Below, in pieces: positions 35,071 to 43,374 of a stretch of DNA of 64,000 nucleotides (its first letter is position 1; each line of letters opens with the position of its first letter). Source of the DNA: Gemmatimonadota bacterium. Lineage in GTDB: Bacteria; Gemmatimonadota; Gemmatimonadetes; Gemmatimonadales; Gemmatimonadaceae. The stretch is from contig JADJRJ010000028.1 of the NCBI GenBank assembly GCA_016712265.1, positions 1,302,001-1,366,000 on the forward strand, in the 5' to 3' direction. A program made the position numbers and the translations under genes. The notes beneath the pieces were generated by a model. It had not been told where the DNA came from. It did no database searches and saw nothing but the letters and a program-made list of their open reading frames with translations.

Positions 35071-35675
35071 CCCGACGGTCGTCGCGACGTGTCCTGGGGG
35101 CCGCGTTTTATGCGCGCCCCACGGAAGAGGTCGCACGCGACCTGCTGGGGTGTGTCCTGGAACATCGAACGCCCACGGGGATGACCCGTGGGCGTATCGT
35201 TGAGGTGGAGGCCTACCTCGGGCCGGAGGATCCCGCGTGCCACAGCGCCCGGGGATGGACCGAGCGCACGCGGCACCTGCACGGGCCACCGGGGCGCGCG
35301 TACGTCTATCGCATCTACGGCCTGCACTGGTGCGTCAACGCCGTGACCAGGGAAGTCGGCCACGGGAGCGCGGTGTTGCTGCGCGCGGTGGAACCGCTGG
35401 AGGGGCGCGAGGTCATGCAGCGGCGGCGTGGCGCCGTCCCGGATCGGCAGCTCGCCCGCGGGCCGGGGAATCTCTGCCAGGCGTTTGGGATCACCGGCTC
35501 CGACGACGGCGTCTCCTTGTCCCGGGGGCGGCTCCGCATCCTGTCGGGTGATCCGGTGGCGGACGCGGAGGTGCTGCGGACACCACGCGTCGGGATCACC
35601 CAGGCGGCGGAGTGGCCCTTGCGGTTCTCGCTCCGCGGGTCACCGTGGGTGAGCGGTCCTCAACCCAGGCGTTAG
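35067..35675 (+). CDS. mpg: 3-methyladenine (alkyladenine) DNA glycosylase, AAG/Mpg family
   Basis: A 202-residue single-domain base-excision glycosylase that removes alkylated purines. Family blocks are VARDLLGCVL, the catalytic Glu in VEVEAYLGPEDPACHS, GRAYVYRIYGLHWCVN and LARGPGNLCQAFGI. Length is typical of bacterial AAG homologues. GTG 35067 overlaps the NYN stop by 4 bp. Its TAG overlaps the TAA of the convergent hybrid kinase (shared TTAG at 35672-35675). Confidence 0.94.
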   Translation: MTRRSSRRVLGAAFYARPTEEVARDLLGCVLEHRTPTGMTRGRIVEVEAYLGPEDPACHSARGWTERTRHLHGPPGRAYVYRIYGLHWCVNAVTREVGHGSAVLLRAVEPLEGREVMQRRRGAVPDRQLARGPGNLCQAFGITGSDDGVSLSRGRLRILSGDPVADAEVLRTPRVGITQAAEWPLRFSLRGSPWVSGPQPRR

Positions 35676-38107
35676 GCGAGTGGCGCGGCCTCACGATCGA
35701 TCAGCGCCGTGAGGTGCCGCAGGAGCGCATCGCGAGAGAAGGGCTTTGCCAGCAGGCGGGTGTGGCTGTCGAGTTCGAGGCGCTGGACGTCGATGTCCAG
35801 GTACCCCGAGATGTAGAGCACGCGAAGATCAGGACACCGTGCGCGCAACTCGTGGACGAGGTCGCGCCCGCCCATCCCCGGCATGATCACGTCGGTGACG
35901 ACGGCGGCCAGGCCGGCACATTCAGGTCCGGCGATGGTCAACGCCTCGTAGGCGTCGGCGGCCTCACGCACGATGAACCCGGCGTCGCGCAACATCCGAT
36001 GCGTCAGCGACCGGACGGCGGCATCGTCCTCCACGAGGAGCACCTTGGCGCCGACCGGGATCATCGTCGCGTCGACCGAGGGCGGGGTGTTCCGCTCGAC
36101 CGGGCGTGCCGGGGTGCGCGAGGTGCGTGGGAAGTAGAGCCTAAAGGTGGTTCCACGCTCGACCGCCGTCTCGACGGTGATCGCCCCGCCGCTCTGGCGC
36201 ACAATGCCATAGACCATGGCGAGACCGAGGCCGGTCCCCTTACCCGCCGGCTTCGTCGTGAAGAACGGATCAAAGATCCGCGCCCGCGTGGCTTCGTCCA
36301 TGCCATGGCCCGTATCGCGGACCACCAGGGAGACGTAGTCCCCGGGGGCCACGCCGAGGCCCGTCGCGGACGCAACGTCGAGTTGGACTGATCGGGTCTC
36401 GAGGGTAAGCAGTCCCCCGTTTGGCATCGCATCTCGCGCATTGACGGCGAGGTTCATCAGGACCTGCTCCAGCTGTCCAGGGTCCGCGCGCACGGTGCCG
36501 AGCTCTTCCGACGGCTGGGTCAGGAGCACGATGTCCTCGCCAATGACCCGACGCAGCATCTTCTCCATGTCACGAACGAGGGTGCCGAGGTCGATCGGCC
36601 GCGCCTGCATGGCCTGCTTGCGCGAGAAAGCGAGGAGCTGTCGCGTCAGCGTGGTGGCGCGCTGGGCCGCATCCTGGATATCGCGGAGCTCGGCGACGTG
36701 TGGATGGGTGTCCTCCATGGCTTCGAGGAGGAGGTCCACGTTGCCCCGGATCGCGGTGAGAATGTTGTTGAAGTCGTGCGCGACCCCGCCGGCCAGCCGG
36801 CCGATGCTCTCCATCTTCTGCACCTGGAAGAGGTCGTCCTCCAGTCGCTTGCGATCGGTGATGTCGAGGAGGAGCCCGTGCCAGGTGACGGAGCCATCGT
36901 CGTGCGGCGTGTCCGGGACCGCGGTTCCCCGGATCCACTTGCGAGCGCCACCAGGCAGCTCCAGCAGGAACTCCTCGGTCCATCGGGAAGCCGTGCGCGC
37001 CGCGTCGTCCAGGGTGCGGGCCAGGCGTTCGCGATCCGCCCCCGCCACCAGGGTCAGGAGTTGGTCGAACGAAGGGATGGGGCCGTCGCCCGGGGCGTTG
37101 AGCAACTCACGCATCCCCCCGGAGATGAACGTGAAAGTCCGGCGCCCATCGAGGGAGAGGGTGAACTGGTACACACAGCCCGGGACGGCGTCGGTCAGCC
37201 GTCGCAACCGCTCTTCAGAGGCGGAGAGCGCGTCGGCGGTCGCGGCACGTTCGGTCACGTCGATCGTGGAGAACACCACGCCGGTCACGACGCCTGACGC
37301 ATCGCGCAACGCGGCGCCGCTCACGCTATAGTGCCGCCAGGGGCGACCCCTGACGCGGATTTGCATGTGGCGGTCGCGCACCAGGGCTCCCCGTTCCAGC
37401 ACCATATCCGATGGGCGCCAGCCGGAGGGGTAGGGCTCCCCCTGTGGTGTCGCGAATTCCATCCCGAGGTGCACCACGCCCTGTCCAAGCAGCGCCTCCC
37501 GCGTCGTTCCCCACATCTCGGCGAATCGCTGGTTGGCGAACAGCACACGACGCGACGGCAGTTCGATGGCCGAGACCGCCGCCTCCGTCGTGGCGAGGAT
37601 CGCGTCGAGGAGGTCGCGCTCCTCCGAGACCCGGTTCAGCAGCTCACGGTTCCGGGACTCCGAGTCGAGGAGTTGTCGTTCGTGCTCGGCGAGCTCACGG
37701 CGTTCACGACGCGCGCGCGCGTCCACCAGGCAGCCGGCCACAAACGACAGGAAGGCGATGGCGACCTTGACGAGGTTGCCGCCGGAGATGGCTTGGAGGT
37801 CGCCACCCGGCGCGAGGACGAACAACGTCGTCGCCGCCCAGGTGATGGTGGCGGCGATGGCCGCCGGCCAGAAGCCCCCGATGGTGAGCACCGCCACGAC
37901 GGTGATAACGGCTGGCACCATGAACTGGGTGTCGCGCAGTAGGGGGGCGGCCCAGATGGACGCGCCGCCTCCCGCGATGCCCATGAGCACGCCAAGGACC
38001 ACCCGTGTCGCGTATCGCTCGGACCAGCTCAATGGAGATCCATGAGAGGGAAGCCGAACCAACCTAACGTTAGCCCCGTCCCCGGCGCCACTATTGGCCG
38101 CGTCCAA
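35672..38107 (-). CDS. Hybrid sensor histidine kinase with PAS domains and C-terminal receiver
   Basis: About 811 residues. An N-terminal block of membrane helices (residues 33-125, MASE-like) is followed by two PAS domains (about 165-290 and 300-425). Next come a dimerisation helix with phospho-acceptor His in GGVAHDFNNILTAI, an ATP-binding domain (NLAVNARDAMPNGG, DTGHGMDE, GKGTGLGLAM), and a receiver with Asp in VVTDVIMPGMGG and Lys in LLAKPFS. The start is uncertain: TTG 38107 gives the longest frame, and TTG 38059 or later starts before the first helix are possible. No output protein is encoded nearby. Confidence 0.88.
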   Translation of the reverse strand: MDAANSGAGDGANVRLVRLPSHGSPLSWSERYATRVVLGVLMGIAGGGASIWAAPLLRDTQFMVPAVITVVAVLTIGGFWPAAIAATITWAATTLFVLAPGGDLQAISGGNLVKVAIAFLSFVAGCLVDARARRERRELAEHERQLLDSESRNRELLNRVSEERDLLDAILATTEAAVSAIELPSRRVLFANQRFAEMWGTTREALLGQGVVHLGMEFATPQGEPYPSGWRPSDMVLERGALVRDRHMQIRVRGRPWRHYSVSGAALRDASGVVTGVVFSTIDVTERAATADALSASEERLRRLTDAVPGCVYQFTLSLDGRRTFTFISGGMRELLNAPGDGPIPSFDQLLTLVAGADRERLARTLDDAARTASRWTEEFLLELPGGARKWIRGTAVPDTPHDDGSVTWHGLLLDITDRKRLEDDLFQVQKMESIGRLAGGVAHDFNNILTAIRGNVDLLLEAMEDTHPHVAELRDIQDAAQRATTLTRQLLAFSRKQAMQARPIDLGTLVRDMEKMLRRVIGEDIVLLTQPSEELGTVRADPGQLEQVLMNLAVNARDAMPNGGLLTLETRSVQLDVASATGLGVAPGDYVSLVVRDTGHGMDEATRARIFDPFFTTKPAGKGTGLGLAMVYGIVRQSGGAITVETAVERGTTFRLYFPRTSRTPARPVERNTPPSVDATMIPVGAKVLLVEDDAAVRSLTHRMLRDAGFIVREAADAYEALTIAGPECAGLAAVVTDVIMPGMGGRDLVHELRARCPDLRVLYISGYLDIDVQRLELDSHTRLLAKPFSRDALLRHLTALIDREAAPLA

Positions 38108-38113
38108 TAGCCA

Positions 38114-38144
38114 AACGGGCCGTCACCGATGGTGACGACCCGTT
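38114..38144 (-). terminator. Strong hairpin after the outer membrane barrel gene
   Basis: On the minus strand AACGGGUCGUCACC and GGUGACGGCCCGUU pair over 14 positions (one U-G wobble) around a 3-nt loop. It starts 21 bp after the barrel-gene stop and is followed by a short TTTGG. It is better formed on the minus strand (wobble) than on plus (C-A mismatch), so it probably terminates the barrel gene. Confidence 0.65.
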
Positions 38145-38164
38145 CCCGCCGGCGCGGAGAGCCC

Positions 38165-38827
38165 TCAGCGCAGGACGTCGATGGCACTCGCCAGGTTAAA
38201 CCGCAGCCCGCCTTCGAGGACAAACGTGTGCGAGGAGCCGGAGATCAGGAAGTTGTTCCGCGTGGGCATCGCCGACGCCTGCCCGAACAGGGCGGCACGG
38301 CCGAGTTGGATCTGGAGTCCGGCGGTCATCGTTGCCGAGACCTTGGAGGTCTGCTCGGCCACGTCATCGAACACGCTCGTTTGCGACGCCGTGGTCGTAA
38401 AGGTGCCCTGCGGGTTCGCGTTCTGGATCACGTTGATACTGAGGCCGAGCCCGGCGTACGGCTTCATGTTGCCCCAGGTCACGGGGAAGGCGAGCAGCCC
38501 GATCCCGTACCGACGCCAGTCGCTGACGTCCACCGGACGCACCGAACCTTGCACGGTCGGGTCGTAGACGCCCGCGACATCGTCGAAGAACGACTGATCA
38601 ACGGAGAGGTACAGCGCGCCGCGGCTGCGGGTGATCAACCATTCCGCGCCGATCGACGAGGCGGTGACGCGGCCGGCGCCGTTCGGGTCGAAGGACGACA
38701 CGCCGCCCTTGGCGCCCCAATACCACGAGTTCTCGAAGCTGGTACGGGAGGGGGTCGTTTGGGCGATCGTGACCGCCGGGAGGGCGAGGACGACCAGCGA
38801 AAGGCCAAGCTGCCGCGCGATGCGCAT
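38165..38827 (-). CDS. Small outer membrane beta-barrel protein
   Basis: A 220-residue exported protein with signal peptide (LGLSLVVLALPAVTIAQ, cleavage near residue 22). The body consists of alternating beta strands rich in Gly and aromatic residues (WYWGAKGGVSSF, RYGIGLLAFPVTWG, YAGLGLSINVI, FVLEGGLRFNL), as in 8-stranded OmpW/OmpX-like barrels. It lacks a terminal Phe, ending IDVLR. Monocistronic: a strong hairpin follows. Function unknown. Confidence 0.72.
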   Translation of the reverse strand: MRIARQLGLSLVVLALPAVTIAQTTPSRTSFENSWYWGAKGGVSSFDPNGAGRVTASSIGAEWLITRSRGALYLSVDQSFFDDVAGVYDPTVQGSVRPVDVSDWRRYGIGLLAFPVTWGNMKPYAGLGLSINVIQNANPQGTFTTTASQTSVFDDVAEQTSKVSATMTAGLQIQLGRAALFGQASAMPTRNNFLISGSSHTFVLEGGLRFNLASAIDVLR

Positions 38828-39269
38828 AGGATGGTACCGAGGTGGGGGTCCGTCACTGCTGGAGGCCCGACTGTGGAGCCGAAGCCCTCATTTCTCAGAA
38901 GGGAGACGAGGCAGCGCGGGCGAGGGTCACCGGCGCCACTGGCCTCAAGCCCGACGCTCCCGTCGAGCGGCCGGCACCTGTGCGCCGGGTCACAGTTGTT
39001 GCGCGGTGTCCGTCGCGCCCTTCACTTGATGGCCGGTCCGGAGGTGCCGGCCGGCCTTTGATGCGTGTGTCCGGCGGCCGACTCTTGGCGCCGGTGATGC
39101 CCTTGGTGAACCCCCGTGGCGGCTCGGAACGCCAGATCGAGGACTCGCTCACTCGCATCGATGCGGAGGGTGGGCCCAGGGGCTCATCGCGCGATGCGCG
39201 ACCAGCCCGCGCATCGAGGGCAACCAAGACGAGCAGGGTCCTTTGTTCAGTCGCTGGCCAGCGCTGGTC
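38828..39269. other. 442 bp with no supportable gene
   Basis: Open frames are present on both strands, but none begins with a usable start context or shows recognisable protein features. The plus-strand frame running through it leads into the gene remnant at 39270. It may be the eroded 5' part of that truncated copy. Confidence 0.45.
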
Positions 39270-39447
39270 CTTCGCCTCGTACCAGCTGGAGGACCTTCTG
39301 GCACTGGAGATGTCGCTGCATGAGGAGCAGGAGCGGCGGGCGTTGGAGGGAGAGCTGGCCACCCTGCAGGACGCCTGGGGCGAGGCCGAGGAGATCGCCG
39401 CAATCGCCGATGCGCTGTTGGTCCCCCGCGGGTGCAGGCGGCCCTGA
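39270..39447 (+). pseudogene. Truncated copy of the C-terminal region of the zinc-ribbon gene at 39558-40532
   Basis: This stretch encodes LLALEMSLHEEQERRALEGE then LATLQDAWGEAEEIAAIADALL. The end of the downstream protein encodes LAIEMALHETVERAALEGEL then QSLREAWEEAEEIAAIADQL, clearly homologous at protein and DNA level. Nothing upstream matches the zinc-ribbon or middle parts, so it is a fragment or a much shorter family member. It lies about 110 bp before the full gene in the same direction, suggesting tandem duplication followed by decay. Confidence 0.6.
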
Positions 39448-39557
39448 CGCGCATCCGGGATGGGATGAAGGGATGATTAAGACGGCGCCCGGGGCCGGCC
39501 CTGCGCTTGCGCGGCTCACCGCCGGGATCCATCGTCCCGAAGCCCCGCCACGTCGCG

Positions 39558-40532
39558 ATGTACTCCACCTGCCTGTTCTGCACGTCGGACCTTGGCTCCA
39601 ACGAAATGGTGGAGGAGTTCCCGGTTGGGCGCCGGTTGGCGTTCGACTCTCGGCGCGGACGACTATGGGTGGTATGCAGGAGCTGCCGACGCTGGAACCT
39701 GACGGCCATCGAGGAGCGCTGGGAGGCGATCGAGCAGTGTGAGCGCTTGTATCGCTCGACGCCACTGCGCGTATCCACCGACAACGTGGGCATGACGCGC
39801 TTGCGGGAGGGGCTCGAGTTGGTGCGCATCGGGGAGCCCCTCCGGCCGGAGTTCGCCAGTTGGCGCTACCTGCCGCTCTTCGAGAAGCGGCGACAGAACG
39901 TGGTCCAGTCGGCGCCAGCGCAGAAACCCACCTGGTCTTCCAGTCTCTGGATGGCGTCGTCCTTCATTTTCTATCCGCCGATGGCGCTGGTGACCCTCGC
40001 CGGGTCGATGCGGGACGTGTACACCTACCGATTGAAGACCTACGCCCACGTGCCGACGCCAGGCGGCCGTGGGCATCACGCCGTGAAGGCGTATCACCTC
40101 CCCGAGGCGCGCCTGCTGCACGACGACAACCCCTGGGGCTGGAAGCTCGAGGTGGAGCATGAGGCCGGGCGCACCGAGTTGGCCGGCCCGCCTGCACAGC
40201 GCGTTTTGGGAAGGTTGCTGGTCGCCATCAACGCCACGGGCGGGTCCGCCGAGGACCTCGATCGTGCCGTGAGCCTCCTGGGCCGCTATGCGCACGCGGA
40301 CACCTTCTTCAACCGCCAAGGCAAGGCGAGCGATTGGCGGCGCGGGCGGCGCTACTGGTGGGACGATTCCCTCGTCGGCGCGCTGAAGAACCGGGCGCCG
40401 TCGGCGCGCCTGGCCATCGAGATGGCGTTGCACGAGACGGTGGAACGTGCGGCCCTCGAAGGGGAGCTGCAGTCGCTCCGCGAGGCGTGGGAGGAGGCCG
40501 AGGAGATCGCGGCGATCGCGGATCAGCTCTGA
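39558..40532 (+). CDS. Zinc-ribbon protein of unknown family
   Basis: A 324-residue protein. The N-terminus has two CxxC knuckles (YSTCLFCTSD and VVCRSCRRWNL), a zinc ribbon. The middle contains a short hydrophobic stretch (SSLWMASSFIFYPPMALVTLAG, possible membrane hairpin) and a beta-rich region (YTYRLKTYAHVPTPGG, GWKLEVEHEAG). The C-terminal 40 residues are an acidic helix with the motif ALEGEL..REAWEEAEEIAAIADQL, shared with the fragment upstream. I do not recognise the family. ATG 39558 is chosen because it starts next to the first CxxC. Confidence 0.7.
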   Translation: MYSTCLFCTSDLGSNEMVEEFPVGRRLAFDSRRGRLWVVCRSCRRWNLTAIEERWEAIEQCERLYRSTPLRVSTDNVGMTRLREGLELVRIGEPLRPEFASWRYLPLFEKRRQNVVQSAPAQKPTWSSSLWMASSFIFYPPMALVTLAGSMRDVYTYRLKTYAHVPTPGGRGHHAVKAYHLPEARLLHDDNPWGWKLEVEHEAGRTELAGPPAQRVLGRLLVAINATGGSAEDLDRAVSLLGRYAHADTFFNRQGKASDWRRGRRYWWDDSLVGALKNRAPSARLAIEMALHETVERAALEGELQSLREAWEEAEEIAAIADQL

Positions 40533-40654
40533 CGGCAGAGCGCGTCGGGTCGGCGGCACTCGTCGGGCAAGGGGACCGCGCGGCGGGCGTTCGTGCGTCG
40601 CCGCACGGTCCAGTTCCGGTGGCGGAACGCGTGCGACGGCTGCATCGTGGGGGC

Positions 40655-43264
40655 ATGCGATATCCCCTGCTGGCCGTCCTCCTGAATGCGTGGTCGCTCG
40701 CCGCGCAGTCCCCCGTCACCGTGCGCGCCGGATTGCTGGTCGATGGGACGGGGTCCGCGCGGCGAGACGTGGTGGTGACCCTCACGGGGTCGCGCGTGGA
40801 GTCGATTCGTGCGGCGCGCCGGAACGAGGTGGTGACCCATGACCTGCGGCACCTCACCCTGCTGCCCGGGTTCATCGACACGCATGTACACCTCGATGCG
40901 CACTTTGGGCCCGATGGCCGCGCCTCGAACCAGGGGGAGAACGCGGCCCAACGACAGTATGGAGCGCGCGAGAACGCCTACGCCTTGCTTCGCGCGGGGT
41001 TCACCACGGTCCAGAGCATCGGGGCCAATGCCGACCTCGAGTTGCGTGACCTGCTCGCGCGCGGCGAGATCGTTGGCCCGCGCCTGCTGACCTCACTCGC
41101 GGCCTTGAGTGACACCACACGCAGTCCCGAGCAGATCCGTGCGTGGGTGCGCGAGACCGCGTCCCGCGGAGCGGACGTCATCAAGATCTTCGCGTCCAAA
41201 AGCATACGGGAAGGGGGCGACCAGACCCTGTCAGACGCCCAGATTGCCGCGGCCTGCGAGGAAGCGCGCGCGGTGGGCAAACGGATCTGGGTACACGCGC
41301 ACGCGGCGTCGGCCGTCCGAGCCGCCGCGAACGCGGGGTGCTGGGCGGTGACGCACGGGTCGCAGGTCACGGACCGCGAGCTGGCGCTGATGGCGGAGCG
41401 AGGGACGTACTTCGAGCCCAACATCGGGCTCGTGTCGCAGAACTACATCGAGCAAAAGGCCCGCTACCTGGGCATCGGGAACTACGACGAGGCCGGCTTT
41501 CGGTTCATGGAGGAGGGCATCCCGCGCAAGCTGGCGGTGTTCCGCCGGGCGATGGCGGTGCCGGGACTGAGGGTGATCAACGGGACCGATGCCACCGCCG
41601 GTGCGCACGGGCAGAACGCCCGGGAGGCCATCTACCGAGTCCAGGTGGCCGGACTGCGGCCGATGGACGCGGTGCGCCAGCTCACTGCGGTGAATGCAGC
41701 CGCGTTAGGCATGGCCGATTCGATCGGCGCCGTGTCGCCCGGGCGGCTGGCAGACCTGGTGGCGGTGGAGGGGAATCCACTGCAGGACATCACGGCCTTG
41801 CGGCGGGTCGCCTGGGTCATGAAGGGCGGGGTGGTGGCGTGGGCCCGGGGGCCACAGGTCACGCCTGGGCCGGCGTCGACGCGGACCACCGGCGTGTCGT
41901 TCACCAACGCCCCGGCCGACATGGACGGGGATGGCGATGCGGACATGTTCGTGGGGATGAACGGCGCGCCGAACCGACTCTACCGAAATGATGCAGGGGT
42001 CCTCGTGGATGTAGCGCCGGGGACGGGGGTTGCGGACGCGCGCCCCACGCGGGCGGCCGCGTGGGGGGACTATGACGGTGATGGGGACCCGGACCTCCTG
42101 GTGGGGTTCGCTCCGGGGCAGGGGAGTGTCCTCCGCCTGTACCGCAACGATGGATCACGCTTTACGGACGTGACCACGGCGGCCGGGCTGGCCCGGGATT
42201 CCGTGGCCGTGCGGCAACTCGCCTTTGTGGACCATGACGCCGACGGCGACGTGGACCTGTTCCTCGCGCTCCGCGACCGCGCCAACGCCCTGTACCGCAA
42301 TGATGGAGGCCGCTTCACCGATGTCGCGGCGGCGCTCGGGGTCGCGGATCCGCGGCCGACGGTGGGCGCCCTCTGGTTCGACGCCGATGACGATGGCCAC
42401 CTCGACCTGCTCACGGCCAACATGGACGGCACGGCAAACGCCCTGTGGCGCTACGACGGTGCCCGGTTCACGGACGTGTCCGGTTCTTCCGGGATCGCCG
42501 CCGGTGGGCGCTCGGTAGGGAACACGGCCTTCGGCACCGTGCGCCCCTGCGTGGCCGACGTCGACAATGATGGGCGCCTCGACGTGGTCATGGCCAACTA
42601 CGGCAAGCCAGCGCTCTTCCTCAATCGCGGCGCCGGCCGGTTCGACGACGTGTCCCGCGCCTGGGGAATCGCCGTCGACGGCAAGTACGACGCGTGTGCA
42701 TTGGCCGACGTCGACCATGATGGACGGATCGACCTGTACCTCAATGGAACAATTACAGGTGGGGTGAGTTATCGCGACTTCCTCTTCCGGAATACCGGCG
42801 ACCGCTTCGTGGACGTCACCCCGGACAGCATTGGGGCGCAACAGGCCGACCACGGCGTGCAGTGGATCGACACCGACCAGGACGGCGACCTCGACCTCTG
42901 GTTGACGGGTTCGGCGCCTACAGGGATGCAGATGGTATGGCTGAACGCGCTGGCGCCGGCGTCCGCCGCTCGTTCCCTTGCGGTGCATGTGGTGGATGGG
43001 AAGGGTGTTGCCCGCTTCGCCGGTGCCGAGGTGCGGATCTATCGGGCCGGCACGCGACGCTTGTTAGGCACCCGGCTGGTCGACTCGGGGAGCGGGTACG
43101 ATGCCCAGGGAGACGTTCCGGTCCACTTCGGGTTGGCGGCCGGGGTCTCCGCGGTGGATGTCGAGGTCACCGTGGTTGGTGCCGGCCACCGCACGGTGAC
43201 CGTACGCCGCGCCGTGCTGCCCGCGCGCTACCGGGGCCGGCCGCTCACAATCGAGGTCCGGTAG
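40655..43264 (+). CDS. Secreted amidohydrolase fused to FG-GAP/VCBS repeats and an ASPIC/UnbV-like domain
   Basis: An 869-residue exported protein. A signal peptide (LLAVLLNAWSLAAQ) is followed at residues about 20-395 by an imidazolonepropionase-like amidohydrolase with metal ligands in GFIDTHVHLD, a catalytic Lys in GADVIKIFAS, VHAHAAS, VTHGSQV and NGTDATAG. Residues about 420-750 hold at least six FG-GAP/VCBS repeats with calcium-binding DxDxDG loops (ADMDGDGDADMF, GDYDGDGDPDLL, DHDADGDVDLF, DVDNDGRLDVV, DTDQDGDLDLW). The C-terminal ~100 residues resemble ASPIC/UnbV. Joining a metal hydrolase to an integrin-like propeller is uncommon; the propeller may bind surfaces or calcium. Confidence 0.85.
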   Translation: MRYPLLAVLLNAWSLAAQSPVTVRAGLLVDGTGSARRDVVVTLTGSRVESIRAARRNEVVTHDLRHLTLLPGFIDTHVHLDAHFGPDGRASNQGENAAQRQYGARENAYALLRAGFTTVQSIGANADLELRDLLARGEIVGPRLLTSLAALSDTTRSPEQIRAWVRETASRGADVIKIFASKSIREGGDQTLSDAQIAAACEEARAVGKRIWVHAHAASAVRAAANAGCWAVTHGSQVTDRELALMAERGTYFEPNIGLVSQNYIEQKARYLGIGNYDEAGFRFMEEGIPRKLAVFRRAMAVPGLRVINGTDATAGAHGQNAREAIYRVQVAGLRPMDAVRQLTAVNAAALGMADSIGAVSPGRLADLVAVEGNPLQDITALRRVAWVMKGGVVAWARGPQVTPGPASTRTTGVSFTNAPADMDGDGDADMFVGMNGAPNRLYRNDAGVLVDVAPGTGVADARPTRAAAWGDYDGDGDPDLLVGFAPGQGSVLRLYRNDGSRFTDVTTAAGLARDSVAVRQLAFVDHDADGDVDLFLALRDRANALYRNDGGRFTDVAAALGVADPRPTVGALWFDADDDGHLDLLTANMDGTANALWRYDGARFTDVSGSSGIAAGGRSVGNTAFGTVRPCVADVDNDGRLDVVMANYGKPALFLNRGAGRFDDVSRAWGIAVDGKYDACALADVDHDGRIDLYLNGTITGGVSYRDFLFRNTGDRFVDVTPDSIGAQQADHGVQWIDTDQDGDLDLWLTGSAPTGMQMVWLNALAPASAARSLAVHVVDGKGVARFAGAEVRIYRAGTRRLLGTRLVDSGSGYDAQGDVPVHFGLAAGVSAVDVEVTVVGAGHRTVTVRRAVLPARYRGRPLTIEVR

Positions 43265-43335
43265 GCGACGGCAGGAGTCGGGGCATTCGGGCACGGGCGG
43301 CGGGTCCACGCCTGCCGGATCAGGGGCGCTTGCTT

Positions 43336-43372
43336 CGCTCGCGTCTGCCGCCTGCCGTTTACCATTTGCCCG
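43336..43372. repeat. Degenerate TGCCGTC-type repeats between convergent genes
   Basis: GTCTGCCGCCTGCCGTTTAC followed by CATTTGCCCGTCC is an eroded form of the TGCCGTC heptamer. It lies in the short gap between the convergent amidohydrolase-fusion and kbl genes. Confidence 0.45.
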
Positions 43373-43374
43373 TC

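Noticed and set aside
38828..39269. A 201-codon plus-strand gene spanning 38842-39447
   Set aside because: Only its last ~45 codons resemble a protein (the duplicated tail). The rest lacks a start signal and recognisable features.
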